Source of the DNA: CADEEN01 sp040384625
Lineage (GTDB): Bacteria; Pseudomonadota; Gammaproteobacteria; Burkholderiales; Burkholderiaceae_C
Direction: 5' to 3'
Length of the DNA: 25,258 nucleotides
Assembly: GCA_040384625.1 (NCBI GenBank)
Contig: JAZKIW010000016.1
Span: forward strand, 1 to 25,258
A program made the position numbers and the translations under genes. Positions 15,700 through 22,961 of this stretch are shown here, one piece after another (position 1 is the first letter of the stretch; each line of letters starts with the position of its first letter). The notes below the pieces were generated by a model. It was not told the DNA's origin, did no database searches, and saw only the letters and a list, made by a program, of their open reading frames with translations.

Positions 15700-16923
15700 T
15701 CAGACCACCGCGCCGAGCTTGAAGATCGGCAGGTACATCGACACGACGATGCCGCCGATGATCGTGCCCAGGATGACGATGATGATCGGCTCGAGCAGGC
15801 TTTGCAGGGCCTTCACGGCTTCGTCGACCTCCTGCTCGAAGAACTCCGCCGCCTTGGACAGCATGTGGTCGAGCGAACCCGACTCTTCGCCGATGGCGGC
15901 CATCTGCAGCACCATCACCGGAAAAATCCCGGTGGACTGCATTGCCGTCGTCAGGGCGGTACCGGTGGACACGTCTTTCTGGATCTGCTCGGTCGCTTCG
16001 GCGAAGACGGCGTTGCCCGAAGCACCGCCGACGGAGTCGAGCGCCTCGACAAGGGGTACGCCCGCCGCGAACATAGTGGCCAGGGTGCGCGTCCAGCGTG
16101 CGACGGAGGTCTTGTAGACGAGGTCACCGAAGACGGGCACCTTGAGCAACAGACGGTCCATCGACTTCTGCATCTTCTCGGACCGCTTCCACGATTGGAA
16201 GAAGAAATACGTCGCGCCGCCGATCACGCCGAAGATCAGCCACCAGTACTGCACGAAGATCTCGGACACGGCCATCACGGCCAAGGTCGGCGCCGGCAGT
16301 TCGGCGCCGAAAGACGTGAAGACCTCCTTGAACACCGGGATCACGAAGATCATGATGATCGCGACCACGATGAAAGCGACTACCAGCACGGCGACCGGAT
16401 AGGTCAGGGCGCCCTTGATCTTGCGCTTGATCTCGAGGGTCTTCTCCTGGTAGGTGGCCAGCCGCTCCAGCAGCGTCTCCAGGATACCCGCCGCCTCGCC
16501 GGCTTCGACGAGATTGCAGTACAGCGCGTCGAAGTAGAGCGGGTGCCTGCGGAAGGCTGACGACAGGTTGGTGCCGGTCTCGATATCCGCGCGGATGTCG
16601 GTCAGCAACTTCGTGACCCGCGGGTTGGTGCTGCCGCGCGCGACGATGTCGAAGGACTGCAGCAGCGGCACGCCGGCGCGCATCATGGTCGCGATTTGGC
16701 GCGTGAAGATCGCGATGTCCTTCGGCTTGACCGAACTGCCGCCACGCATGCGGCGCTTCTTGACCTTGTTGACCAGGATGCCCTGGCGGCGCAGCGTCGC
16801 GCTCACCACGCTCTGGCCGCCGGCGCGCATCTCGCCGCGCACGAGCTTGCCGTTCTTGTCCTTGCCTTCCCACTCGAAGACGAGCTCTTTGAGGTCTTTC
16901 GCCGAGGCGGCTGCGGTGGCCAT
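15700..16923 (-). CDS. pilC: Type IV pilus inner membrane platform protein PilC
   Basis: 407 residues, the usual length. Two homologous T2SS-F-type domains are visible. Each has an amphipathic cytoplasmic bundle with a typical FTRQIATMMRAGVPLLQSF or WTRTLATMFAAGVPLVEAL motif, and membrane segments follow (IKGALTYPVAVLVVAFIVV, and the C-terminal IIIVILGTIIGGIVVSMYLP). PilC anchors the pilus ATPases and the growing pilin fibre. It starts 31 bp after the pilB stop and is followed closely by pilD. Confidence 0.96.
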   Translation of the reverse strand: MATAAASAKDLKELVFEWEGKDKNGKLVRGEMRAGGQSVVSATLRRQGILVNKVKKRRMRGGSSVKPKDIAIFTRQIATMMRAGVPLLQSFDIVARGSTNPRVTKLLTDIRADIETGTNLSSAFRRHPLYFDALYCNLVEAGEAAGILETLLERLATYQEKTLEIKRKIKGALTYPVAVLVVAFIVVAIIMIFVIPVFKEVFTSFGAELPAPTLAVMAVSEIFVQYWWLIFGVIGGATYFFFQSWKRSEKMQKSMDRLLLKVPVFGDLVYKTSVARWTRTLATMFAAGVPLVEALDSVGGASGNAVFAEATEQIQKDVSTGTALTTAMQSTGIFPVMVLQMAAIGEESGSLDHMLSKAAEFFEQEVDEAVKALQSLLEPIIIVILGTIIGGIVVSMYLPIFKLGAVV

Positions 16924-16954
16924 GGTGTCGTCGACTCCCTTGCGAGGACTGCGC

Positions 16955-18670
16955 TTATTCGTTGGTGACCGAGATCACTTCTTCCAGGGTGGTCAGGCCG
17001 GCCCTGACCTTGACCAGGCCGGACTGGCGCAGATCGCGCACCCCTTCGCGTTCCGCCTGAGCGGCGATGTCCATCGCATTGCCTTCGCTGAGGATGATGC
17101 GTTGGATCTCGTCACTGATCGGCATCACCTGGTAGATGCCGACGCGCCCGCGGTAGCCGTTGCTGCAGCTCGAGCAACCGACGGCCCGGTACAACTTCCA
17201 GCTCCCGTCGAAATCCGCTTCCTTGAAGCCGGCCTTCAGCAGGGCCTCTCTAGGGTAATCGGCCGGCGCCTTGCAGTTCTCGCACAGCTTTCTCGCCAAG
17301 CGCTGCGCCGTGATCATGATCACGCTCGACGCGATATTGAAAGGCGCCACGCCCATGTTCATCAGCCGCGTGAGCGTCGTCGGCGCGTCGTTGGTGTGCA
17401 GCGTGCTCATCACCATGTGGCCGGTTTGCGCTGCCTTGAGGGCGATGTCGGCGGTTTCGAGGTCGCGGATTTCGCCGACCATGATGATGTCCGGATCCTG
17501 CCGCAGGAAGGCCTTCAGCGCGACCGCGAAGTTCAGTCCCGCCTTGTCGTTCACGTTGACTTGGTTGACGCCCGGCAGGTTGATTTCGGCCGGGTCTTCG
17601 ACGGTGGCGATGTTGACGCCGGGCTGATTGAGGATGTTCAGACAGGTGTAGAGCGACACCGTCTTGCCGGAGCCGGTCGGCCCGGTGACGAGCACCATGC
17701 CGTAGGGCCGCTTGATCGCGCCAAGCAACCGGTCCCGCTCGACCTTCTCGTAGCCCAGCGCCTCGATGCCGAGCTTGGCGCTCGACGGGTCGAGGATGCG
17801 GATGACGATCTTTTCGCCGAACAGCGTCGGCAGCGTGCTGACCCGGAAGTCGATCGCCTTGTTGCCGAACTTCAGCTTCATGCGGCCGTCCTGCGGCACG
17901 CGCTTCTCGGCGATGTCCAGACGCGAAATGACCTTGATGCGCGACGCCAGCTTGTCCTTGATCGCGATCGGCGGCTGCGTGATTTCCCGCAACTCGCCGT
18001 CGACGCGGAAGCGCACCCGGTAGTTGTATTCGTAGGGCTCGAAGTGCAAGTCCGAGGCGCGCGCGTTGATCGCATCGATCAGCATCTTCTGCAGGAAGCG
18101 CACGACCGGCGCGTCCTCGACGTCGGACGCGACCTCCTGCGTCTCGGCGCCGGCCTCTTCCTCGGTGACGTCGAACTCGAAGTCGCCGGCCACCAGCGAC
18201 TCGAGCGCCTCGCTGGCGCTCGCGCTCGCGGCATCGACGAGCCGCAGCAGCTTGTCGTGCTCGACGATGACCCACTCGGGCGTGAGCTGGGTCGCGAACT
18301 TGATGCGTTCGACGGCTTCCTGATCGGTCGGGTCGGCCCCGGCGATGAACAGTCGGTTGCCGCGCTTGCCGAGCACCAGCACCTGGTACTGGGTGGCGAG
18401 CTTGGCGTCGATCACGTTACGCGGCAGCCGCTGCGGGTCGATCGCCGCCAGATCGAGCAGCGGCATGGCCAGCACGCTCGACAGGGTGTGCGCCAGATCC
18501 GACGGGTTGACCGCCCCGGCGCCCAGCACGGCCGCTATGAAGCTGCGCTTTTGCTCCTTGGCGCTGCGGACCAGATCCTCGGCCGTCTTGACGCTGAGCT
18601 TGCCGGCGTGCACGAGCACGCGGGCCACCCCGGACAGCGAACTCTGCGGCGCATCGGCAAGGGTATCCAC
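16955..18670 (-). CDS. pilB: Type IV pilus extension ATPase PilB
   Basis: 571 residues. The N-terminal T2SSE_N domain is at about 10-145. The C-terminal ATPase has Walker A GPTGSGKT (330-337), the His box around THLHTND-like STLHTNDAP, and Walker B DPDIIMVGEIRD (393-404). The zinc tetracysteine C463/C466 and C499/C502 (CENC, CSSC) is intact. PilB powers pilin polymerisation at the inner membrane. The start is GTG at 18670; an in-frame stop at 18704-18706 excludes any longer form, and no good ribosome-binding site is visible. Confidence 0.96.
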   Translation of the reverse strand: MDTLADAPQSSLSGVARVLVHAGKLSVKTAEDLVRSAKEQKRSFIAAVLGAGAVNPSDLAHTLSSVLAMPLLDLAAIDPQRLPRNVIDAKLATQYQVLVLGKRGNRLFIAGADPTDQEAVERIKFATQLTPEWVIVEHDKLLRLVDAASASASEALESLVAGDFEFDVTEEEAGAETQEVASDVEDAPVVRFLQKMLIDAINARASDLHFEPYEYNYRVRFRVDGELREITQPPIAIKDKLASRIKVISRLDIAEKRVPQDGRMKLKFGNKAIDFRVSTLPTLFGEKIVIRILDPSSAKLGIEALGYEKVERDRLLGAIKRPYGMVLVTGPTGSGKTVSLYTCLNILNQPGVNIATVEDPAEINLPGVNQVNVNDKAGLNFAVALKAFLRQDPDIIMVGEIRDLETADIALKAAQTGHMVMSTLHTNDAPTTLTRLMNMGVAPFNIASSVIMITAQRLARKLCENCKAPADYPREALLKAGFKEADFDGSWKLYRAVGCSSCSNGYRGRVGIYQVMPISDEIQRIILSEGNAMDIAAQAEREGVRDLRQSGLVKVRAGLTTLEEVISVTNE

Positions 18671-18814
18671 GGGTCGGTCAATTAGTACGGCACGACGACC
18701 TTTTCATGATCGCCGATCCGCCGAACGCTGTAAACGAGTCGACCCGGCGTCACGCGGCGATGAACCCCGGCTGCCGTGCGTAAGCCACACTCGGATCGAC
18801 TGCATGAAGACAAC
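18671..18814 (-). promoter_or_regulatory. Upstream region of pilB, probably native up to the tRNA scar
   Basis: These 144 bp lie between the pilB start and the tRNA fragment. If the fragment is an attachment site, this is the original DNA downstream of the tRNA and must contain the pilB promoter. I could not pick a convincing sigma-70 or sigma-54 promoter; a TGGC near 18787 lacks the matching TTGC element. Confidence 0.3.
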
Positions 18815-18859
18815 TGGTCGGGGTGAGAGGATTCGAACCTCCGGCCTCTACGTCCCGAA
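18815..18859 (-). other. 3' half of tRNA-Pro(CGG): probable attR scar of an integrated element
   Basis: Read on the - strand, the segment gives an anticodon loop TTCGGGA, the 3' anticodon strand CGTAG, a five-base variable loop, a paired T arm GGAGG-TTCGAAT-CCTCT, the 3' acceptor strand CACCCCG, discriminator A and an encoded CCA. The last acceptor base G72 predicts C at position 1, with A73, which is characteristic of bacterial tRNA-Pro; the loop gives anticodon CGG. The sequence 5' of the loop does not pair with CGTAG, and no CGGGGTG acceptor strand follows, so the 5' half is missing. Such a fragment is the typical product of integration into a tRNA gene, and it points to the island lying to the right. 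Confidence 0.7.
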
Positions 18860-18978
18860 GCATCACCTGTCGCTCCAAGAGCCTCACCTCGCGGGGGTGG
18901 GTCCTAGAAGAATCAACAACTTAGCGCTCGGCTTCCGTCCGTTTCCATCGCTTTCCGACCCCTTCTAACCGGCGTCAG

Positions 18979-19000
18979 TGGAACAGATTTGGAACAGATT
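18979..19000. repeat. Tandem 11-bp direct repeat
   Basis: Two adjacent exact copies of TGGAACAGATT, about 120 bp inside the proposed attachment site. Short direct repeats near an attachment site can be arm-type binding sites of a tyrosine recombinase; that reading is inference. Confidence 0.45.
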
Positions 19001-19236
19001 TCGCTGAGCTGGCCGTAGTGTAGCGACCCCGACTCTACGCGAGAGCTCCGGCGTGACCGGCCCCTGACAGGTGGCACCAGCACGCGCGGCACGGCCGCGC
19101 CTCTCCTCGCTCGCTGCACCCGCTGCACCGGTCTACGCCGCGAAGGCCGAGCGTCACCCCTGGTGGTCGCGACCCTGCACGCGGGCCACGCGCCACCCCG
19201 TTGCGGCGACTCGCCACAAGTCGGCGTGCTCTCGGA

Positions 19237-19252
19237 TGTGAGCCGGCTCACA
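19237..19252. promoter_or_regulatory. Perfect 16-bp palindrome, possible operator
   Basis: TGTGAGCCGGCTCACA is a perfect inverted repeat about 140 bp upstream of the recombinase-like gene. A half-site, CGGCTCAC, recurs about 50 bp later (near 19298-19305). Its symmetry suits a dimeric DNA-binding regulator. It has no loop, so a terminator is unlikely. Confidence 0.4.
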
Positions 19253-19348
19253 CTTTCCTGTCGATTGTGGGTGGCGGTTGTGAACGCAGCCACAACGCGG
19301 CTCACTTAGCGGTTGAGCCCCGCGGTTGCGACCGGCACAGTCTGTCTC

Positions 19349-19362
19349 GTGATGCGCATCAC
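19349..19362. promoter_or_regulatory. Perfect 14-bp palindrome, possible operator
   Basis: GTGATGCGCATCAC ends 29 bp before the ATG of the recombinase-like gene, where a repressor would block transcription. It is followed directly by three copies of CTGAA. Confidence 0.4.
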
Positions 19363-19391
19363 CTGAACTGAACTGAAACCGCAAAGGAACC

Positions 19392-20201
19392 ATGATGTTG
19401 AACGATTTCCGCCCGCAGCCGGGCGTCGCTGGTGCGCAAGCCCTTTACAGCCGCTCGACCGCCGGCCTTCCTGCCTCCCCCAATCCGCCGACGGGGCTTG
19501 CAGACCACGAAGCCGATGCGCCCCTAACCGGCGTGCCGCTGCCCACCTCAACAACCGCGGTCGCGACCCGCGGCGCGGAAACGGGGCAGAGGCTCGGAAG
19601 GGTCTGGAACCTGCTCAACGACCGCGGCTTCGTTGCGCTGAAGGAGTCCAGCGTCGCTGGACAGCGTGCCGCTTACTGGATGGTGCTGCTTACCTTGTTC
19701 ACCAACATGAGGGCGACGGGGCTGGCGAGCTTGAGACCTTCCGACTTTGCCTGGGCGAGCTGTTCGGGCCATCTCGTCCGTCAGCCGCCGTCAAAGTGGG
19801 GAAGGGGACAGCTTCACCCTGTCCACCGTGTGCTCATCCAGTGCGGACTTCTCGATTTCATCGCCGAGCGCTGGGCGGCGAAGGCTGTTCATCTGCTGTC
19901 CGACTCGACGAAGCCGGGGCTGTCTCGCCAATCTGCCAGGCGCTATGTCTCCAGGGCCTGGAATGATGCAGGTCACTCAACGCCCGCGCCGTCATGGAGC
20001 GACTTCAGGGTGGCACGGCGCGCGGAAGCCACAAAGGTCCTCCTCGACCATCCGGAACTGCAGGCGAGACTCGAAGCATCCTGTCGTCACGGCGGCCTGC
20101 CGTCTGTTGACAAGATGCAGCTGGTGCTGGACCTGGAGGGAGCAATCCAGTTTGACGATGTGAGCTGGGACCGTCACTACAGCGTGGAGCCCGTTCGCTG
20201 A
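19392..20201 (+). CDS. Putative tyrosine-recombinase (phage integrase)-like protein with diverged active site
   Basis: 269 residues; AAAGGA lies 5 bases before the first of two ATGs. After a Pro/Thr-rich N-terminus (1-60), residues 90-215 follow the layout of phage-integrase catalytic domains. R107 in TNMRATGLASLRPSDF matches the box I arginine, K135 with LHPVHRVLIQCGLLDFI resembles the KT..RRVPLHP..LGFLDYV stretch of some phage integrases, and R206 in SWSDFRVARR sits where HxxR is expected but with Ser for His. H233 could be the late His. An N-terminal core-binding domain and a clear catalytic tyrosine (Y263 at best) are not evident. It may be a decayed integrase or a non-catalytic derivative. 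The family call is from pattern only and could be wrong. Confidence 0.45.
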   Translation: MMLNDFRPQPGVAGAQALYSRSTAGLPASPNPPTGLADHEADAPLTGVPLPTSTTAVATRGAETGQRLGRVWNLLNDRGFVALKESSVAGQRAAYWMVLLTLFTNMRATGLASLRPSDFAWASCSGHLVRQPPSKWGRGQLHPVHRVLIQCGLLDFIAERWAAKAVHLLSDSTKPGLSRQSARRYVSRAWNDAGHSTPAPSWSDFRVARRAEATKVLLDHPELQARLEASCRHGGLPSVDKMQLVLDLEGAIQFDDVSWDRHYSVEPVR

Positions 20202-20221
20202 TGGATGCCCTGCCGACCAAG

Positions 20222-20944
20222 TCACGGGCCTCGTCGGTAGACGTGTCGATGGTGAAAAGCGAGATACGGCGAGTGCTCGGGTCGGATTCGATGGACCTTG
20301 AGTGGCTGCCCCACCCCAAGCGTCTCGCGGGCTCGTGTCGATAGGGCTGCAGAGACTTCGATGGTGCCGTCGAGCGCCACCGTCATCCAGCCCGCATCGA
20401 ACATCGCATCCAGGTGCGGTGCCAGGAGCAACCCGTTGAACACATCGAGGCGCTCGTCATCTTGCTCGCAACTCGCCCATGGTTTGATGTGCGAGGCGCG
20501 GAGTAGTTCCGGCACTTCCAGCCCGGTGACACAGCACCGGCCTTGCCAGTAGTCCAGCAGGGCCGCGCGAAACATGGTCTGCCCCACTCTCGCCACAACG
20601 ACCCTGTCTGCCTCGGTGGCACGAGGCATGTCGGCGGTCGCCTGCCGAAACGCGTCGGCGACGCGATTCGGCAAGGTTCGGCCGCGTGATGCTGCCGTGC
20701 GAAGGAGCTCGTAGAGCTCCTCATATCCGTGAGCGTTGACGGGAAGGTTCGCATCCGCCGCGTTGAGGGAGAGCCCGGCAGGCGACTCGACTTCAAAGAG
20801 TAGTTCCCCGACCGACCGAACCACGACCGCCTCGGGAAAGTGGGCAGACCGCAGCTCGAGCCCGTCTTCGCGCTCCAGCGGCGTCATCTCGAACCCACAG
20901 TCCGACGCTGCCTTCTCGACGCGGAGACGTTCGAGAGGGCTCAT
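20222..20944 (-). CDS. HNH endonuclease (restriction/defence type)
   Basis: 240 residues. An N-terminal domain of about 90 residues of unknown type is followed by a helical linker and an HNH nuclease of the PF13391 kind. ASHIKPW holds H152, and NGLLLAPHLDAMFD holds N170 and H177, preceded by YWQGRCCVTG. Such domains cut double-stranded DNA using one metal ion and are common in restriction and phage-defence loci. The ATG overlaps the stop of the DUF262 gene (20941-20944). All three HNH residues are present, so the enzyme may be active. The N-terminal domain could supply specificity, which is inference. Confidence 0.85.
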   Translation of the reverse strand: MSPLERLRVEKAASDCGFEMTPLEREDGLELRSAHFPEAVVVRSVGELLFEVESPAGLSLNAADANLPVNAHGYEELYELLRTAASRGRTLPNRVADAFRQATADMPRATEADRVVVARVGQTMFRAALLDYWQGRCCVTGLEVPELLRASHIKPWASCEQDDERLDVFNGLLLAPHLDAMFDAGWMTVALDGTIEVSAALSTRARETLGVGQPLKVHRIRPEHSPYLAFHHRHVYRRGP

Positions 20945-21126
20945 TGGCTCGCCGATGCTGCCAGCTTCGCGTAGCCGCGGTACATCGAGTCGAACAGGTC
21001 GCGGACCTTGGCGTTGGCTCTGACAAAGGGCCGTTCGATGTCGGGCAGGCCGATGCGCCCGAGGCCGATGTCGTTGATGAGGGCGCCCAAGGGATAGTGG
21101 ACTTCCTTGAAGAGGGTTTCACTCAT
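20941..21126 (-). pseudogene. DUF262 (GmrSD N-terminal type) gene reduced to 61 codons by apparent internal deletion
   Basis: The first ~50 residues (SETLFKEVHYPLGALI, then GLPDIERPFVRANAKVRDLFDSMYRGY) are a recognisable DUF262/GmrS-type N-terminus, including the IxLPDIxRPFVW-like motif with Arg in place of the usual Trp. Family members normally run several hundred residues, with MYRGY followed by PVGYLLFW; here MYRGY joins AKLAASASQ and stops. The gene keeps a good ribosome-binding site (AGAGGAAAG) and 4-bp ATGA overlaps with both neighbours. An in-frame deletion that kept the original C-terminus is the simplest reading. The short peptide may still be translated to couple HNH expression. Confidence 0.7.
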
Positions 21127-22583
21127 TCAGCTTTCCTCTCTGCGCCGAACTGTCGCGTGGTCGCTGCTCCAGCCGCGCCGCGATAACCCTCCTCAAGCAG
21201 CGCCATCCCTGCTTGATACCGCTTTTCAACCTGTGATGCCTTACGGAACACCTCGCCATATTCATCACGGGGCCTGTCCTTCGGGTCGCCACGGAAGGAC
21301 AACCAGTTGAAGCTCGTGGTGACTGCGAACTCGTCATCCGAGACCAAAAGTTTGCGGTGGGTGTTGCCAACGTAAACGAGATGGAAGTTCTTGTATTTGC
21401 CTTGGAGGCCACGAAGGTCCTTCTCGGCCCGCTCAGTGATGGGAATCTTCGACTGCCCCGGCGCACCGTTCCGAGCACCTTCCCCTTCATCAAGCCCGTA
21501 CCCGATGTGCACGCTGACGTTCGCGCGCAGCAATGCTTCAAGGGAAGCGATGAACTCCCAATTCACTACCTGATGCCGAATCCATGGGGAGATGATGAGC
21601 AACCGCCTACGCGATTTCAGAAGTGCACGACGCAACAGGGCCGGATGCTCATGACACAGCACGGACTGAACAGTTAGCGGGTCATCGCCTTCGACAGCAG
21701 GACTGGGTTGCCGCGCAATCGCGTCGATGGGGGGCACTCCCGGCGAAGACGCTTGGCTGCGGTTCTCGATAGCCTGCTCAGGCTGAAGAGTGCCAGCCGG
21801 CAGCATGCTTTCAGCGGTCAGCAACTTGGCGCCGACAAGCTCAGGCCCTCCGAGTGCGCGGAAGTGATTCTCATGCTCAAGCGCCGGACCATCCTCGCGC
21901 CAGAAGGCGACGTCGACTTCGTTCCGGTTCGCCTGGCTCCGATAGAAGGCCATCACGCAACCGAGGAAGTGGAGCTCGCGTCGCTCCACCCGACGAATGG
22001 CCAGAAGCTCGCGCTTCTCTTCGAGGCCAGCTCGCTGAAGTTGCAGGAATCGGTCGAACTCTTGCAAGGAGATGTCCTCGACCTCCGGCCGCTTCGCTTG
22101 CCCGACGGGCACTTCAACGAAGCCCATCTCCTTCACTTCGCGCGGTTTGAAGAGCTGTTCCGGTGAAATGAACAGGAGCTGCTTCGTCAAGGCATCGAAG
22201 CAGACCCGAACCGTGCGCTCCTGGGGTCGGGTCGTGGACAGCTCAACGAGCGTTGTTCTTCCCTTGGTCGTGAGAGTCACCTTCGCCGCCGACTCACCTA
22301 CAGCGCGCGAATAGTTCACCTGCTCGGTCGTCGTGAGTCCGGCAAGCACCGGATTCAGAACATTTGCGGACAAGCCCAAGAAGCTCACCAGTTGCTCGGG
22401 TGCCGACAGGCCGGCCTGAACGGCGCGCAGCACGCCTTCGTCGATTGGGCCCAGAGGCTTCTGCTCAAGGGTGAGGACACGCAGTGTCAGCACGTACACC
22501 GGCAAGCCAGCCTCGCGGAACGCGGCCAGTTCGTACCCAGGCCGAGCCGTTGACGCCTGTTCGAGAATTTGTTCGAGACTCAT
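21123..22583 (-). CDS. Phospholipase D-like (HKD) nuclease protein with winged-helix-like N-terminus, defence-associated
   Basis: 486 residues. Residues 48-115 look like a winged-helix domain (SAPEQLVSFLGLSANVLNPVL, then KVTLTTKGRTTL). Residues 120-300 are of unknown type. Residues 305-455 form a PLD-like domain with HRKLLVSD (H409, K411, D416) and TTSFNW after it. One HKD motif means two subunits are needed for an active site, as in other single-motif PLD nucleases. The start overlaps the helicase stop (22580-22583) and its stop overlaps the DUF262 start, both as ATGA. A PLD nuclease beside a COG1112-type helicase is the core of the Mokosh anti-phage system, so a similar role is inferred. 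Confidence 0.8.
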   Translation of the reverse strand: MSLEQILEQASTARPGYELAAFREAGLPVYVLTLRVLTLEQKPLGPIDEGVLRAVQAGLSAPEQLVSFLGLSANVLNPVLAGLTTTEQVNYSRAVGESAAKVTLTTKGRTTLVELSTTRPQERTVRVCFDALTKQLLFISPEQLFKPREVKEMGFVEVPVGQAKRPEVEDISLQEFDRFLQLQRAGLEEKRELLAIRRVERRELHFLGCVMAFYRSQANRNEVDVAFWREDGPALEHENHFRALGGPELVGAKLLTAESMLPAGTLQPEQAIENRSQASSPGVPPIDAIARQPSPAVEGDDPLTVQSVLCHEHPALLRRALLKSRRRLLIISPWIRHQVVNWEFIASLEALLRANVSVHIGYGLDEGEGARNGAPGQSKIPITERAEKDLRGLQGKYKNFHLVYVGNTHRKLLVSDDEFAVTTSFNWLSFRGDPKDRPRDEYGEVFRKASQVEKRYQAGMALLEEGYRGAAGAATTRQFGAERKAE

Positions 22584-22961
22584 TGCGCCAACTCCTCAAG
22601 GGCACAGGCATCGGGATGCCGCCTGATGTAGTCAATGACCTCCTTCAACGGATTGACTGCCCCCGCGACGGTTTGGCAGTAGTAGTGGTCACCCACGATG
22701 GCCAGCAGTTCCTTGCCGCGTGAGAGGGCAACGTTGATGCGCTCCAACTCGCGCAGGAAGCCCAGCCCCTGGACCTCGGACCGAGTGACGGAGAACAGCA
22801 CCATGTCGGCCTCCCTGCCTTGGAAGGCATCGACGACGTTCACGTAGATGTCGGAGTAGCTGGTCCAGGCGTGCCGCTTGGTCTGGATGGCCGTCTGCAG
22901 CTTCGACCTTTGCTCGCCGTAGCCCGTAAGCACCGCAACGCTGATTTGTCGCCCTTTGGCC
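22580..22961 (-). pseudogene. C-terminal fragment of an SF1 (COG1112/UPF1-like) helicase, cut by an IS21-family element
   Basis: About 126 in-frame codons remain, reading ISVAVLTGYGEQRSKL, then VDAFQGREADMVLFSVTRS (motif V region) and LERINVALSRGKELLAIVGD (motif VI, with the ALSRGK arginine finger). These are the C-terminal AAA_12-type helicase motifs. The frame has no proper start: the gene runs into the terminal TGTTGGCGCC of the insertion sequence. The N-terminal part with Walker A and B should lie beyond the element, outside this window. The stop overlaps the PLD gene start, so it is the first visible gene of this operon. Confidence 0.85.

Larger units (their letters stand above)
18864..19391. 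other. 528-bp gap without a supported gene
   Basis: No reading frame here has convincing coding character on either strand. The gap holds an exact 11-bp tandem duplication TGGAACAGATT (18979-19000), a perfect 16-bp palindrome (19237-19252), a 14-bp palindrome (19349-19362), three copies of GCGGTTG (19274, 19309, 19322) and a triple CTGAA (19363-19377). The repeats cluster toward the next gene and are likely regulatory, or recombinase arm sites of the element. Confidence 0.4.

Noticed and set aside
16568..18685. Long + strand frame opposite pilB and pilC
   Set aside because: Antisense to unmistakable PilB/PilC; no recognisable domain.
18780..18800. TGGC-containing motif considered as a sigma-54 promoter for pilB
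   Set aside because: The -12 TTGC element is missing at the right distance.
18815..18960. Complete tRNA gene on the - strand
   Set aside because: The 5' acceptor strand, D arm and 5' anticodon strand are absent, so only a 3' half is present.
18345..18968. 207-codon + strand frame crossing the tRNA fragment
   Set aside because: Its GERIRTSGL segment is the usual spurious translation of the strand opposite a tRNA T arm; the rest is antisense to pilB.
18913..19305. 130-codon - strand frame in the gap before the recombinase-like gene
   Set aside because: No ribosome-binding site, Arg/Ser/Pro-rich composition and no family resemblance.
20703..20721. Inverted repeat AGGAGCTC-GTA-GAGCTCCT
   Set aside because: Lies inside the HNH coding sequence and is explained by the repeated Glu-Leu codons of the segment YEELYELL.
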